64,000 nt of DNA. Origin: Bacteroidota bacterium. GTDB taxonomy: Bacteria > Bacteroidota > Bacteroidia > Bacteroidales > Lentimicrobiaceae. The position numbers and the translations under genes were made by a program. This document shows, piece after piece, positions 32,635-41,698 of this stretch. The first letter of the stretch is position 1, and every line of letters starts with the position of its first letter. Under the pieces are notes generated by a model, which saw only the letters and a program-made list of their open reading frames with translations, had not been told where the DNA came from and searched no databases. The stretch covers positions 124,001 through 188,000 of the forward strand of contig JAEZDY010000009.1 in assembly GCA_023417935.1 (NCBI GenBank). The letters are read 5' to 3'.

Positions 32635-33070
32635 AATGGCTGAAGCTAATTTAAGCGGAACAAGAGGAGGACCTTTCGGTGCGGTTGTAGTAAAGGACGG
32701 ACAGATCATTGCGCGGGGCTCCAATAAAGTTACAATGCTTAATGATCCAACCGCACATGCTGAAATTGTGGCTATCAGGGAAGCATGCATTAGCCTGAAT
32801 GATTTCCAGCTAACCGGATGCGATATATACTGCAGTTGTGAGCCATGCCCAATGTGCCTGGGCGCTATTTATTGGGCTCGGCCTGAAAGAATATTCTTTG
32901 CCGCGAACCGTAATGACGCTGCCGCTGCAGGTTTTGATGATGAATTTATTTATACAGAGGTATCTACCGGTATTACAGACCGGAAAATGCCCACATACCA
33001 ACTGCTTAGAGACGAAGCATGCATAATTTTTGATAAATGGATTGAACTCGATAACAAAATACCATATTAA
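32597..33070 (+). CDS. guaD: Guanine deaminase-type nucleobase deaminase
   Basis: A 157-residue cytidine-deaminase-fold zinc enzyme. Zinc ligands are His in DPTAHAEIVAIR and the Cys pair in CEPCPMCLGAIYWAR, with the catalytic Glu in HAE. The neighbouring segment GGPFGAVVVKDG and the C-terminal AAAAGFDDEFIYTEV match Bacillus-type guanine deaminase better than the tRNA deaminase TadA. It probably converts guanine to xanthine. Start: ATG 32597 gives the family spacing to GGPFGA; ATG 32579 (six codons earlier) is the alternative. It is translationally coupled to aat. Confidence 0.87.
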   Translation: MELHRYYMGEAIKMAEANLSGTRGGPFGAVVVKDGQIIARGSNKVTMLNDPTAHAEIVAIREACISLNDFQLTGCDIYCSCEPCPMCLGAIYWARPERIFFAANRNDAAAAGFDDEFIYTEVSTGITDRKMPTYQLLRDEACIIFDKWIELDNKIPY

Positions 33071-33087
33071 CTTAAATAATTTAAAAG

Positions 33088-33465
33088 ATGTCATTCGAAT
33101 TAAAAGGAAGGATTATTGAAATCTTCAGTACACAAACTATTACTGATAAGTTTAAAAAGAGAGAATTTATTGTTGAATATAAAGACAACCCTGCAGGTAC
33201 TTATGTGCAATATCTGAAGTTTCAGTTTACCGGCGATAAGTGCAATATCCTTGATTCATACAAAACCGGTCAGGAAGTAAACATATCTTTCAATCTCAAA
33301 GGACGCAAGTATGAGAAAGATGGACGTGTTAGTTATTTCATGGATCTGGAAGCATGGAAATTGGCAGCCGCTGACGGCACTTCTGATAGCAATAACAGTT
33401 TACCTTCTTACGAAAGTTATAATAAACTTGAAGAAGAAGATGAAAACGGGGGTTTGCCTTTCTAA
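33088..33465 (+). CDS. DUF3127 domain protein
   Basis: A 125-residue protein opening SFELKGRIIEIFSTQTITDK, with an OB-fold-like strand pattern (FKKREFIVEYKDN, YVQYLKFQFTGDK, GQEVNISFNLKGRKY) and an acidic C-terminal tail, LEEEDENGGLPF. The tail resembles the acidic tip of single-stranded DNA-binding proteins, which DUF3127 proteins are thought to be related to. The role is unproven. It follows guaD by 17 bp on the same strand and is convergent with the TPR histidine kinase gene. Confidence 0.85.
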   Translation: MSFELKGRIIEIFSTQTITDKFKKREFIVEYKDNPAGTYVQYLKFQFTGDKCNILDSYKTGQEVNISFNLKGRKYEKDGRVSYFMDLEAWKLAAADGTSDSNNSLPSYESYNKLEEEDENGGLPF

Positions 33466-33479
33466 ATAGAATATTTAAC

Positions 33480-35405
33480 TTAAAGTTGCTGAATAAAATC
33501 AAGTGTGAAGCTGAAAGTACTGCCCTTTCCGGGAGTACTTTCGGCAACTATCTTTGATTTATGCAGGCTCATGAACTCCTGGCAAAGAATCAAGCCTAAC
33601 CCGGTACCCGTTTCATTGGAAGTTCCTGAATTCTTTAGCCCCCCATCAAGTTTAAATAATTTTGTCAGTTCCTCACTGGTCATTCCTATTCCTGTATCAG
33701 TAACAGAAACAGTAACTTTTTTGCTGTTTATCCTGCTGCTTATAGTAACTGAACCTCCATTAGGGGTGAATTTGATAGCGTTGGTAAGCAGGTTGCGCAG
33801 AATGGTTGACAACATATTCTTATCTGCTTTAACGATCACATCCTTTGAGAAATCAGAAAACAGGGATATCTGTTTATTATCAGCTGAACTCCGAACAAGT
33901 TCAACGGCATTCTCAATATTTTCAGTTAAACTTACAGGCTCCGGATAGAAGTCTATTCTTCCTGATTGAGCACGCGACCAGCTAAGCAAATTATCAAGAA
34001 GCGCATAGATATGCTGTCCTGACTGTCGGATAACATTAAGGTATGATTTTTTCTCGTTGTCAGTTATTTCATCAAAGTCATTGTAGGCTAAATCAGCAAA
34101 GCCAAGTAATGAATTAAAAGGATTCTTCAGGTCATGAGCAATAATAGATAAAAACCTGTCCTTTGTCTGGATTAATTCCTCAAGGTGATTCTTTTGCTCT
34201 TCAATCACTTTATTTTGCTCCTGAAGCCTGGTTGCTACCCTCGATTTGGAATAGTATCTCCTGAAGAAAAAGAAAAGCATAATTATAATGGCCATCAATG
34301 AAATAATCAGGGCCACTTTAAGCTTGAAGTTATTCTGTATGTTCAGTGACTGATCAAGATTTTGTTTGAGCAAAATTCCAGGGTCCATACTATTATCAGT
34401 TACCTCAAAACGCCTGTTTGCCTTTGTGTACTGTATGGCCATTTGTTCACTGTAAACACTATCCTTTAACTGGGTATACTGATCAAGGAAATCGTATGCT
34501 AGAGCAGGCTGCTTTAATGACATTGAAATACGTGCAAGTTCGGAATATGCTTCAAGTACCAGAGGCCTGTTTTTGACAGCTCTTGCATTGATCAGGCCTT
34601 TTTCAGTCAGCCTGTATGATTCAGCTTTTAACCCCTTGTTAAAATACACCTTGCCTAGTAATATCTGACCATTAGCAATGGAATTCAGGTCGTTATTCTT
34701 AACTGATAGCTCTAACCCTTTATAAATATAGTTTTCAGCATTTTGCATATCATTCTTCTTCATGCTTAAAACGCCAAGAGCCGAATACACTAATGATAGA
34801 GAAGATGCATTCAGTTTATTAGATAACGACTGCGTTTCTTCATAACTTTTTCTGAACCTGTCAATATTCGTCATATTCCTGCCCATAATACCAAGATTCA
34901 GGAATGAGGCATCAAGATCTTGCTGGTTAGCAAGGTTATTCAGGATACCTAAAGCACGCAGGTAATAATTAAATGCTTTGTCAATTTGTTTAAGTTCACT
35001 GTATATATACCCAAGATTAATGCAGGCATTTGCCAGTGGTGCCGGCATGGCCCGCCGTTCAAAGAAGGATAAAGCAATAAGGCTATGTTTCCGGGCATCC
35101 TCGTAATTGAGTGTAACGGTATATACCATTCCCAGACTATAATGAGCATTTGCCCATGCAATTGAATCCCTTGATTCGGCATGGGTTTGTATTTCGTTCT
35201 CTAAATAGTAAACTGCAGTTTGATAATCACCTGATTGAAAGGCAACCCTCGAAAGTTGCTTTAATAGGGGAGCCCTGGATGCAGTGTCAGGCAGATTTTG
35301 AAGTTGTATTTGAAGACTATCAAGTTTTGATTGGCCACAGACAATAAAGGGCATTATAAATGCCAAACAAGCAGCACAAAGAATTCGCTGTTTTGTTAAT
35401 TTCAT
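33480..35405 (-). CDS. TPR-containing membrane histidine kinase
   Basis: This 641-residue sensor kinase has a signal peptide (MKLTKQRILCAACLAFIMPF), a periplasmic array of about six to seven tetratricopeptide repeats (roughly 50-320; e.g. ANACINLGYIYSELKQIDKA), a membrane helix at about 360-380, a short coiled coil, HisKA with the phospho-His in IIAHDLKNPF, and HATPase with DTGIGMTSEE and TGTGLGLILC. It has no receiver domain, so it must signal to a separate response regulator not present here. The start at 35405 begins the signal peptide; 35429 would add eight residues in front of it. Confidence 0.9.
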   Translation of the reverse strand: MKLTKQRILCAACLAFIMPFIVCGQSKLDSLQIQLQNLPDTASRAPLLKQLSRVAFQSGDYQTAVYYLENEIQTHAESRDSIAWANAHYSLGMVYTVTLNYEDARKHSLIALSFFERRAMPAPLANACINLGYIYSELKQIDKAFNYYLRALGILNNLANQQDLDASFLNLGIMGRNMTNIDRFRKSYEETQSLSNKLNASSLSLVYSALGVLSMKKNDMQNAENYIYKGLELSVKNNDLNSIANGQILLGKVYFNKGLKAESYRLTEKGLINARAVKNRPLVLEAYSELARISMSLKQPALAYDFLDQYTQLKDSVYSEQMAIQYTKANRRFEVTDNSMDPGILLKQNLDQSLNIQNNFKLKVALIISLMAIIIMLFFFFRRYYSKSRVATRLQEQNKVIEEQKNHLEELIQTKDRFLSIIAHDLKNPFNSLLGFADLAYNDFDEITDNEKKSYLNVIRQSGQHIYALLDNLLSWSRAQSGRIDFYPEPVSLTENIENAVELVRSSADNKQISLFSDFSKDVIVKADKNMLSTILRNLLTNAIKFTPNGGSVTISSRINSKKVTVSVTDTGIGMTSEELTKLFKLDGGLKNSGTSNETGTGLGLILCQEFMSLHKSKIVAESTPGKGSTFSFTLDFIQQL

Positions 35406-35445
35406 TATTGTGTGTAAAAAGTCATTCAATATACAAAAAATTTAA

Positions 35446-36396
35446 TTATGCTGACCTTTCAAATGGATGTTCCCACGAAAAATCAGGCAAATATTCAATG
35501 TTACTGTCCATTTCCTGTATCCACCCATTCCTGAAGCCCAAATCCTCCATTACCTTGCAAACTTGCATATACTCTTCTTTACTTAGGGTATTTCCTAATG
35601 TACCATGCCCTACTGCCTTATAACCCGGATTGTATTGCGACATAAGTGAGATGCTGAGTTTAGTACTGAATTCTGATGCCAGAAGTTTCAGGATGTTAAT
35701 GCTATTTTCAACATGACCGGGCAAAACCAAATGCCTTACTATGAGCCCCCGGATGGCAGTATTTTGATCATCACTAATAACTACGGGTCCCATTTGCCTG
35801 TACATTTCTTTAAGCGCATCAAAAGCTATATTGTAGTAATTTTCCACATCAGAGTAGTGATTACCGTGAACGTTACTGCTATATTTGAAATCAGGCAGGT
35901 ATATGTCAATAATACCTTCCAGTTTCTTTAGTGTTTCAACTTTATCAAAGCCATTTGAATTATACACAATTGTTGGGTAATAGTTTTTACGATGTAAACT
36001 ATTTATGATCATTATCATTTGAGGCACCATATGAGAAGGTGAAACGAAGCCTACTGCTTTACAACCTTTCTCAAGATTGGAAATTATTGCTTGTGTTATT
36101 TCTTCGATTGTCCCAAATTGGTTTAAAGATGTACCATTCTGGCTTATCTGGTAATTCTGACAAAATATACATTGCAAGTTACAATGGCCAAAAAACACAT
36201 TGCAAATTCCATGAGTTCCACTAATTACCGGCTCTTCACCTTTATGTATACAAATAGAGCTAACATTGAAACCGGCATCAGTTTTACAATACCCGGCTTT
36301 TCGCCTGGTTCTGTCAACTTTGCATGAACGAGGGCATATAGTACACTCAGTCAGATCATTATATGCTTCCTGATCAGTATAGATAAATGTGTTCAT
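35446..36396 (-). CDS. Radical SAM protein, PflX-like
   Basis: A 316-residue Fe-S protein. The radical SAM cluster motif is CNLQCIFC (CxxxCxxC, about 72-79), followed by QNYQIS. An extra N-terminal cysteine set, CTICPRSC and GYC (about 18-38), could bind a second cluster. The architecture matches COG1313 (PflX, annotated as putative pyruvate formate-lyase activating enzyme). No glycyl radical enzyme gene is nearby, so the target is unknown. It is monocistronic, transcribed away from the ROK gene. Confidence 0.85.
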   Translation of the reverse strand: MNTFIYTDQEAYNDLTECTICPRSCKVDRTRRKAGYCKTDAGFNVSSICIHKGEEPVISGTHGICNVFFGHCNLQCIFCQNYQISQNGTSLNQFGTIEEITQAIISNLEKGCKAVGFVSPSHMVPQMIMIINSLHRKNYYPTIVYNSNGFDKVETLKKLEGIIDIYLPDFKYSSNVHGNHYSDVENYYNIAFDALKEMYRQMGPVVISDDQNTAIRGLIVRHLVLPGHVENSINILKLLASEFSTKLSISLMSQYNPGYKAVGHGTLGNTLSKEEYMQVCKVMEDLGFRNGWIQEMDSNIEYLPDFSWEHPFERSA

Positions 36397-36461
36397 TCAG
36401 ATTTCCTTGCTAATAAAAGGATACTGCCTTTTTTAGTTCTTCTATTTATATTCATTCACTT

Positions 36462-36469
36462 CAAAAGTA
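36462..36469 (-). promoter_or_regulatory. -7 promoter box of the radical SAM gene
   Basis: On the minus strand TACTTTTG lies 65 bp before the ATG at 36396. No -33 match at standard spacing. Confidence 0.45.
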
Positions 36470-36684
36470 ACCTCAATTAAGTAAAATTATAGTTAAGAAC
36501 CATAATTATATTCATTGTCGTGCAATTACCCGATATTCCATAACAGTATCAAAAATAATACCATCAGGAAATTAACAGTGTAATAACTCATGGCATATTA
36601 ATACAGACTAACCACATTATTAATACATACCGACCATAGCTATTAAAAAAGCATAACCAAACAAGCTAAATAGTCAAATTAAAT

Positions 36685-36692
36685 TAAATTTG
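36685..36692 (+). promoter_or_regulatory. -7 promoter box of the ROK regulator gene
   Basis: TAAATTTG lies 71 bp before the ATG at 36764. The -33 element is not evident, which would fit a regulated promoter. Confidence 0.5.
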
Positions 36693-36763
36693 CACCTTCA
36701 TTAAGAAGGGCTTTAGTCACACAATTTTTTTTATAATTTAGCTATAAAATAATCTACTTTTAA

Positions 36764-37993
36764 ATGCCAGTAAATCAACGCATTGCTTCATCAAATAAAT
36801 CATCTGGTAACAATAGTCAACGTAAAGCAAGACTAAAGCAGCAATTAGTTAACAAGTTATACAAAGAAGGACAGCTTTCGATTCATGATCTATGTGAATC
36901 ATTTAAACATAGTGCACCCACCATTGCAAAGACAATAGATGCTCTTATAAAGCAACAACTGGTTATGAAGACAGGAGTTGGTGAATCGTCAGGTGGTCGT
37001 CGACCGGGACTTTATTCCATAAATCCTTCATCGCATTATGTAATGGCCATTGACCTTGAAAGGTCATTTATCCGGATAGGTATCTTTGATTTCGCCAACA
37101 GGCCCGTTTCAAACATCTATGAATTCAACGAAGGCCTTGATACACTTTCAGATGTTTTCCAGTTTATTACTTTGAAAGTTAATGAGTTACTTAAAACTAA
37201 CCGAATAACCAAGAAGAAAGTACTAGGAATTGGTTTATCACTTCCCGGATTGATTGATATACACACTGGCTTGTCGTATACATACCTGATGAATAAAAAA
37301 CCTGTAGCAGAGACATTAACTGAATTAACCGAGATAAAGACATACGTTGAGCATGATACCAAACTAATGGCGTGGGGTGAGCAGGCTTTTGGTCTTGCAA
37401 AGGGATTAGAGAACGTTTTATGCCTTAATGTTGGATCAGGAATTGGTTTAAGCATGATTTTAAATGGTATCATTTACAAGGGTCACTCTGGCTATGCCGG
37501 AGAATTCGGACACATCCAGATTGATAACAAGGGCGATTTATGTCACTGCGGTAAAGTTGGTTGTATAGAAACGCAGGCTGCCGGTAAGTCATTGGTTGCC
37601 AAAGCACAAAAGCTTATTGAGTCAGGAGTTAAGACTGAGCTTGGAGAAGATTGCTCGGGTGCCTTCATTAAGCCTACTATAAAAGATATTATCACAAAGG
37701 CGAAATCCGGTGATAGAGTTTCAGTTGAATTGCTAAATGAGGCAGGTGATGCCATTGGAAAAGGACTTGCTGTGCTCATCAATATTTTCAATCCTGAGCG
37801 TATCATTTTGGGTGGAGAATTGTCAAAGGCATCAGAATTCCTGATTCAACCCATTGAAAATAACCTGGAGATTCATTCGTTAGGGAGAATTAGAAAAGAT
37901 GCCAAATTGGTAATTTCCGAATTGGGAGATGATGCCCGTATAATGGGTTCAGTTGCCCTGGTAATGAATAAGATTTCCACTCACCAATTTTAA
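36764..37993 (+). CDS. ROK-family transcriptional regulator
   Basis: This 409-residue protein joins a winged helix-turn-helix (about 22-75, LYKEGQLSIHDLCESFKHSA) to a ROK sugar-kinase-fold domain. The domain has VLGIGLSLPGLID, VEHDTKLMAWGE (Asp in the catalytic position), LNVGSGIGLS and the zinc motif CHCGKVGCIE (CxCGxxGCxE). NagC/XylR-type repressors of this build bind a sugar or sugar phosphate to leave DNA. It probably controls the sugar transporter that starts 13 bp downstream. Kinase activity is possible because the ROK active-site Asp is kept. Confidence 0.9.
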   Translation: MPVNQRIASSNKSSGNNSQRKARLKQQLVNKLYKEGQLSIHDLCESFKHSAPTIAKTIDALIKQQLVMKTGVGESSGGRRPGLYSINPSSHYVMAIDLERSFIRIGIFDFANRPVSNIYEFNEGLDTLSDVFQFITLKVNELLKTNRITKKKVLGIGLSLPGLIDIHTGLSYTYLMNKKPVAETLTELTEIKTYVEHDTKLMAWGEQAFGLAKGLENVLCLNVGSGIGLSMILNGIIYKGHSGYAGEFGHIQIDNKGDLCHCGKVGCIETQAAGKSLVAKAQKLIESGVKTELGEDCSGAFIKPTIKDIITKAKSGDRVSVELLNEAGDAIGKGLAVLINIFNPERIILGGELSKASEFLIQPIENNLEIHSLGRIRKDAKLVISELGDDARIMGSVALVMNKISTHQF

Positions 37994-38006
37994 AGCCACA
38001 TAATAA

Positions 38007-39269
38007 ATGAGCTCAATCATGCAGGATAGTAAGAAATCATACCTGATTTCTATTGCAACCATTGGAATATTGTTCTTTATTTTCGGGTTCGTTACATGGC
38101 TGAATGGTACATTGATTCCATTTCTCAAGATTGCATGTGAGTTAAATAACCTACAGGCATATTTCGTGACGTTCGCTTTTTACATTTCTTATCTTTTCAT
38201 GGCACCGCCCTCTTCACTGGTGCTAAAATATGTTGGATTTAAAAATGGCATGGCCCTTGGTTTAGGACTTATGGCTATTGGATCGCTGATATTTATCCCT
38301 GCTGCAATGAGCAGAACGTTTGAACTATTCCTGACAGGGTTATTTATTCAGGGCTCTGGCCTGGCATTATTGCAAACTGCATCGAACCCTTATATTACAA
38401 TAATAGGCCCCCGCGAAAGTGCAGCTAAAAGAATTGCAATCATGGGAATAGCTAACAAAGTAGCGGGAACTATAAGCCCTATCATACTTGGCGCTGTGAT
38501 CTTATCAGGAGCAAACGAGTTGATGGAGCAGGTGAACCTGGTAAGCGGCTTTGAAAAAAGTATAATGCTCGATGCTTTAGCCAGCAAAGTGATAATGCCA
38601 TATGTGATCATGGCTATCGTGCTTACACTCCTGGCAGTGATGATCAGGTATGCCCATTTGCCGGAAATAAACCCGGAAGCTGACAGCAGTAAAAATGTAA
38701 GCATTGGAGTAACCAAAGAGGCTTGGTATCAGTACCCACACCTGTTACTTGGCTTTCTTGCCATTTTCTTCTATGTTGGTGTTGAGGTAATGGCCGGCGA
38801 CACAATAGCACTTTATGGTAAGTCATTGGGCATTTCACTGGATCAATCCCGCTATTTTACCAGTTTGACCCTGGTGTCAATGGTTATTGGTTATATCATT
38901 GGTATAATTACCATACCAAAATATATAAAGCAGGACAAAGCACTGGCCGTATCCGCTATTCTTGGCGTAGCATTCACTATTTTAGCCCTGATCACTGACG
39001 GTTATACCAGCATTATGTTCATTGCCTTATTAGGACTGGCAAATGCTATGATGTGGCCCAGTATTTGGCCTTTAGCCATTGCTGACCTGGGTAAATTTAC
39101 CAAAGCCGGCTCAGCACTTTTAGTAATGGGTATAGCCGGAGGAGCTATCATTCCCTTGATCTATGGCTCATTAGTGGATGTGATTGGAAACAGGCAGGCA
39201 TATATTATAATGATCCCATTCTATTTATACATACTATACTTTGCCGTTAAGGGACATAAACTGCGATAA
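38007..39269 (+). CDS. Sugar MFS transporter (FucP/GluP family)
   Basis: A 420-residue inner-membrane protein with 12 predicted helices. Family features are FFIFGFVTWLNGTLIPFLK in helix 1, QGSGLALLQTASNPYITIIG between helices 4 and 5, and MMWPSIWPLAIADLGKFTK in the second half. Members are proton symporters for fucose, glucose, galactose or GlcNAc. The sugar cannot be deduced. It is in an operon with the ROK regulator. An alternative start at codon 5 (MQDSKK) is possible. Confidence 0.92.
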   Translation: MSSIMQDSKKSYLISIATIGILFFIFGFVTWLNGTLIPFLKIACELNNLQAYFVTFAFYISYLFMAPPSSLVLKYVGFKNGMALGLGLMAIGSLIFIPAAMSRTFELFLTGLFIQGSGLALLQTASNPYITIIGPRESAAKRIAIMGIANKVAGTISPIILGAVILSGANELMEQVNLVSGFEKSIMLDALASKVIMPYVIMAIVLTLLAVMIRYAHLPEINPEADSSKNVSIGVTKEAWYQYPHLLLGFLAIFFYVGVEVMAGDTIALYGKSLGISLDQSRYFTSLTLVSMVIGYIIGIITIPKYIKQDKALAVSAILGVAFTILALITDGYTSIMFIALLGLANAMMWPSIWPLAIADLGKFTKAGSALLVMGIAGGAIIPLIYGSLVDVIGNRQAYIIMIPFYLYILYFAVKGHKLR

Positions 39270-39383
39270 AAATCAAGCAATTGTTCCTTCAGTATGGGCA
39301 ATTATCACTTCTAATAATGTTCTGCGAACGCCTGATAACTAACCTTAATCTTTAATGAGTGTTGAATTTAGAAAAGAAATAAC

Positions 39384-40280
39384 ATGAAACCTACTTTATT
39401 AATATTGGCAGCAGGTATGGGCAGCAGATATGGTGGACTTAAACAGATTGACCCCGTAGGCCCGAATGGTCAAACTATACTGGACTATTCACTATTTGAT
39501 GCAAAGAGAGCCGGCTTTGGAAAAGTTGTATTCATTATCAGGAAGGAAATTGAAGAGGATTTTAAATCTGTTTTTGCTGACAAGATTAGCAAAACCATGC
39601 CTGTTGAATGGGTATTTCAGGAGATTGACATCCTTCCGCAAGGATTTAAAGTACCCGAAGATAGAATTAAACCATGGGGTACCGGGCATGCTGTTATGAT
39701 GGCATCCGATAAAATCAATGAACCGTTTGCGGTTATTAATGCCGACGATTTTTATGGTTATGATGCTTTTAAAAAAGCAGTTGATTTCTTTGATACAGAT
39801 AAAGAACCTACTGACTATGCAATGGTTGCATACGAGTTAAAAAACACCCTTTCCGATTTTGGTACTGTATCAAGAGGTATATGCGATGTTGATGAAAAAG
39901 GTTACCTGGTTAGTGTAACTGAAAACACAAAAATTGAACGCGACCATTCACAAGTATTCAATCTGGAGGCTGATGGAAGTAAAACGGTATTGGATGAAAA
40001 CGCGCTGACTTCAATGAATTTCTGGTGCTTTAAACCTGCATTCTTTAACCAGTTAGAAAATCACTTCTTAAGCTTTATTAATAATAATATTAATAATCCA
40101 AGGGCGGAGTTTTATATTCCCACAGCAGTTGATGCACTTATTAAATCAAATCAGGCCAGAGTCAGTGTTCTGCCAAATTCAGGGCAATGGTTTGGCATAA
40201 CTTATAAAGAAGACAAACCTTTGGTTATTGATAAAATTAATAAGTTGACTAATGAAGGCGAATATCCAGTAGAGTTTTGA
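39384..40280 (+). CDS. Sugar-phosphate nucleotidyltransferase-like protein
   Basis: This 298-residue protein has a Rossmann-type NTP transferase domain. It opens with LLILAAGMGSRYGGLKQIDP, the G-x-G-x-R nucleotide loop with the downstream Lys, and has the acidic metal site in AVINADDFYGYDA. A typical partner domain (beta-helix) is absent. It probably activates a sugar phosphate to an NDP-sugar; the sugar is unknown. It lies 114 bp after the transporter and 21 bp before the acyltransferase gene. Confidence 0.85.
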   Translation: MKPTLLILAAGMGSRYGGLKQIDPVGPNGQTILDYSLFDAKRAGFGKVVFIIRKEIEEDFKSVFADKISKTMPVEWVFQEIDILPQGFKVPEDRIKPWGTGHAVMMASDKINEPFAVINADDFYGYDAFKKAVDFFDTDKEPTDYAMVAYELKNTLSDFGTVSRGICDVDEKGYLVSVTENTKIERDHSQVFNLEADGSKTVLDENALTSMNFWCFKPAFFNQLENHFLSFINNNINNPRAEFYIPTAVDALIKSNQARVSVLPNSGQWFGITYKEDKPLVIDKINKLTNEGEYPVEF

Positions 40281-40301
40281 CACGCTGATAATTAGTCACA
40301 C

Positions 40302-41111
40302 ATGATGATAATTGATGTTAAACAGCAGATCAAAAATAGTAACTCTAAATTATTAAGGGCATTACCAGATGTTATAATAAGGTTATTGGAAAAAATCGTT
40401 CATCAGCATGAAATGAATGATATTCTCCTAAAATACTCTGATGATATTGGTGTACACTTCCTTCCTAAAATACTGAAGGAGATGAATATCAAGGTTAAGG
40501 TTGAAGGTATTGAGAATCTTCCCGAAAATGGGAAATGCTTCTTCGTTGCAAATCATCCTTTTGGTATAGTAGATGGATTAGTACTTACCAGCATAGTATC
40601 TTCCAGGTATGGTGATTTTAAGGCAATAGGAAATGATTTATTCATGTTAATACCACAATTGAAACCACTGATAGCTGCAGTCAACGTTTTTGGTACCAAT
40701 AAACGTGATTATTTTATAGAACTTGATAAAGTGTTTAACTCAAATGTACCTATTACGCATTTTCCTGCAGGGCTTGTATCGAGGATGCACAATATGAAGG
40801 TGATTGACAGTAAATGGCACAAAAGCTTTATACACAAAACAATTGAATGTAAACGGGATATTGTGCCATTCTATTTTTATGGCAGGAATTCAAATCTTTT
40901 TTATTTCACCTACCTGTTTCGTAAATCCATTGGATTAAAAGCTAATCTTGAACTGGCTCTTCTTCCGCATGAATTTTTCAATAAAAGAAACAAGGTTATC
41001 AAAGTCAGGATAGGGAAACCAATCTCTTACCTCCAATTCCATGACAAGATCAACCAACTGGATGCTGCTCAAGAGGTAAAATCAATAGTTTACAGTTTAG
41101 GCAATAAATAA
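40302..41111 (+). CDS. Lysophospholipid acyltransferase-like protein
   Basis: A 269-residue member of the PlsC-like acyltransferase superfamily. The catalytic motif is NHPFGIVDG (about 84-92), an H-x5-D variant of the usual H-x4-D, as I recall from the hemolysin/OlsB-type branch (NHPLGGxDG). A later THFPAGLVSR stretch corresponds to the FPEG block. It has no strong membrane helix and probably associates peripherally with the inner membrane. The substrate could be a lysophospholipid or an amino-lipid. It is coupled to the nucleotidyltransferase gene by position only. Confidence 0.82.
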   Translation: MMIIDVKQQIKNSNSKLLRALPDVIIRLLEKIVHQHEMNDILLKYSDDIGVHFLPKILKEMNIKVKVEGIENLPENGKCFFVANHPFGIVDGLVLTSIVSSRYGDFKAIGNDLFMLIPQLKPLIAAVNVFGTNKRDYFIELDKVFNSNVPITHFPAGLVSRMHNMKVIDSKWHKSFIHKTIECKRDIVPFYFYGRNSNLFYFTYLFRKSIGLKANLELALLPHEFFNKRNKVIKVRIGKPISYLQFHDKINQLDAAQEVKSIVYSLGNK

Positions 41112-41167
41112 TGACTTATTCAAGTCGTATGTACTTTTACCATCTGCAATTTTTCTGCTAGCGCAAC

Positions 41168-41201
41168 AAAAAAAAGCCTTGCACCAAAATGATACAAGGC
41201 T
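41168..41201 (-). terminator. Terminator after tRNA-Leu(CAG)
   Basis: On the minus strand a 7-bp stem AGCCTTG/CAAGGCT (41175-41181 with 41195-41201) is followed by eight T (plus-strand A run 41168-41175). It lies 15 bp beyond the tRNA 3' end. Confidence 0.82.
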
Positions 41202-41215
41202 ATAATTAGCTGAAG

Positions 41216-41299
41216 TGCCCGGAACAGGACTCGAACCTGCACGCACGTAAGTACACTAGTCCCTGAAACTAGCGCGTCTACCAATTCCGCCATCCGGGC
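41216..41299 (-). tRNA. tRNA-Leu (anticodon CAG)
   Basis: 84 nt. Acceptor arms GCCCGGA and TCCGGGC pair, with discriminator A. The anticodon stem CTAGT/ACTAG encloses loop TTCAGGG (anticodon CAG, for CTG). A long class II variable arm and the TTCGAGT T-loop are present. The 3' CCA is not encoded (the next bases are CTT). Confidence 0.95.
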
Positions 41300-41319
41300 A
41301 ATTGACAACTCACTTTCAT

Positions 41320-41361
41320 TAAAAAAAATGCAGTCTTTCGACTGCTACCGACCTCTGTCGG
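41320..41361 (-). terminator. Two-hairpin terminator between the tRNA-Leu genes
   Basis: On the minus strand a hairpin CCGAC/GTCGG (41348-41361) precedes a 6-bp hairpin GCAGTC-GAAA-GACTGC (41330-41345), which ends in a run of eight T. The GAAA loop is of the stable GNRA type. It would end the tRNA-Leu(GAG) transcript before the second tRNA unless it is leaky. Confidence 0.78.
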
Positions 41362-41367
41362 ATTTTG

Positions 41368-41451
41368 TGCCCAGGACAAGACTCGAACTTGCACATCCTT
41401 AAGGACACCAGCCCCTCAAGCTGGCGTGTCTACCAATTTCACCACCTGGGC
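41368..41451 (-). tRNA. tRNA-Leu (anticodon GAG)
   Basis: 84 nt. Acceptor arms GCCCAGG and CCTGGGC pair, with discriminator A. The anticodon stem CCAGC/GCTGG encloses loop TTGAGGG (anticodon GAG, for CTC/CTT). It has a class II variable arm and the TTCGAGT T-loop. CCA is not encoded. Confidence 0.95.
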
Positions 41452-41462
41452 AATTAGGAGTG

Positions 41463-41492
41463 CAAAGATAGAACTTTTTTTTTCTTTACCAA
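41463..41492 (-). promoter_or_regulatory. Promoter of the tRNA-Leu genes
   Basis: On the minus strand TTG (41490-41492), 19 bp, then TATCTTTG (41463-41470), 11 bp before the tRNA-Leu(GAG) 5' end. Elements and spacing match the housekeeping consensus. The spacer is A-rich. Confidence 0.75.
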
Positions 41493-41621
41493 TTACGTGC
41501 TACAGAAAATTTTTAATCTCTAATAAGTTTACCATTCCTGAATCAGGATGAATCAAGCACCATGAATCATACAAATACCTGCCAGGAAGATTTTAACAGC
41601 TCATTCAATGATGAAGTTTAA

Positions 41622-41652
41622 TTGGAATTTATTGTTGCATTGTTTATCTTTG
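41622..41652 (+). promoter_or_regulatory. Promoter of the DUF4301 gene
   Basis: TTG (41622-41624), 20 bp, then TATCTTTG (41645-41652), 46 bp before the ATG at 41699. Both elements match. Confidence 0.7.
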
Positions 41653-41698
41653 TCAATAATAGTACCCAGAAAGTGCTTAAAAACTAATCCAATCTTTT

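Larger units (their letters stand above)
36397..36763. other. Divergent control region between the radical SAM and ROK genes
   Basis: This 367-bp AT-rich gap holds no coding frame of note. It contains one -7 box for each flanking gene (36462 minus, 36685 plus). No clear ROK-type operator palindrome stands out by eye. Confidence 0.5.

Noticed and set aside
33480..35405. Receiver or DNA-binding domain on the TPR kinase
   Set aside because: The protein ends right after the HATPase domain; nothing follows.
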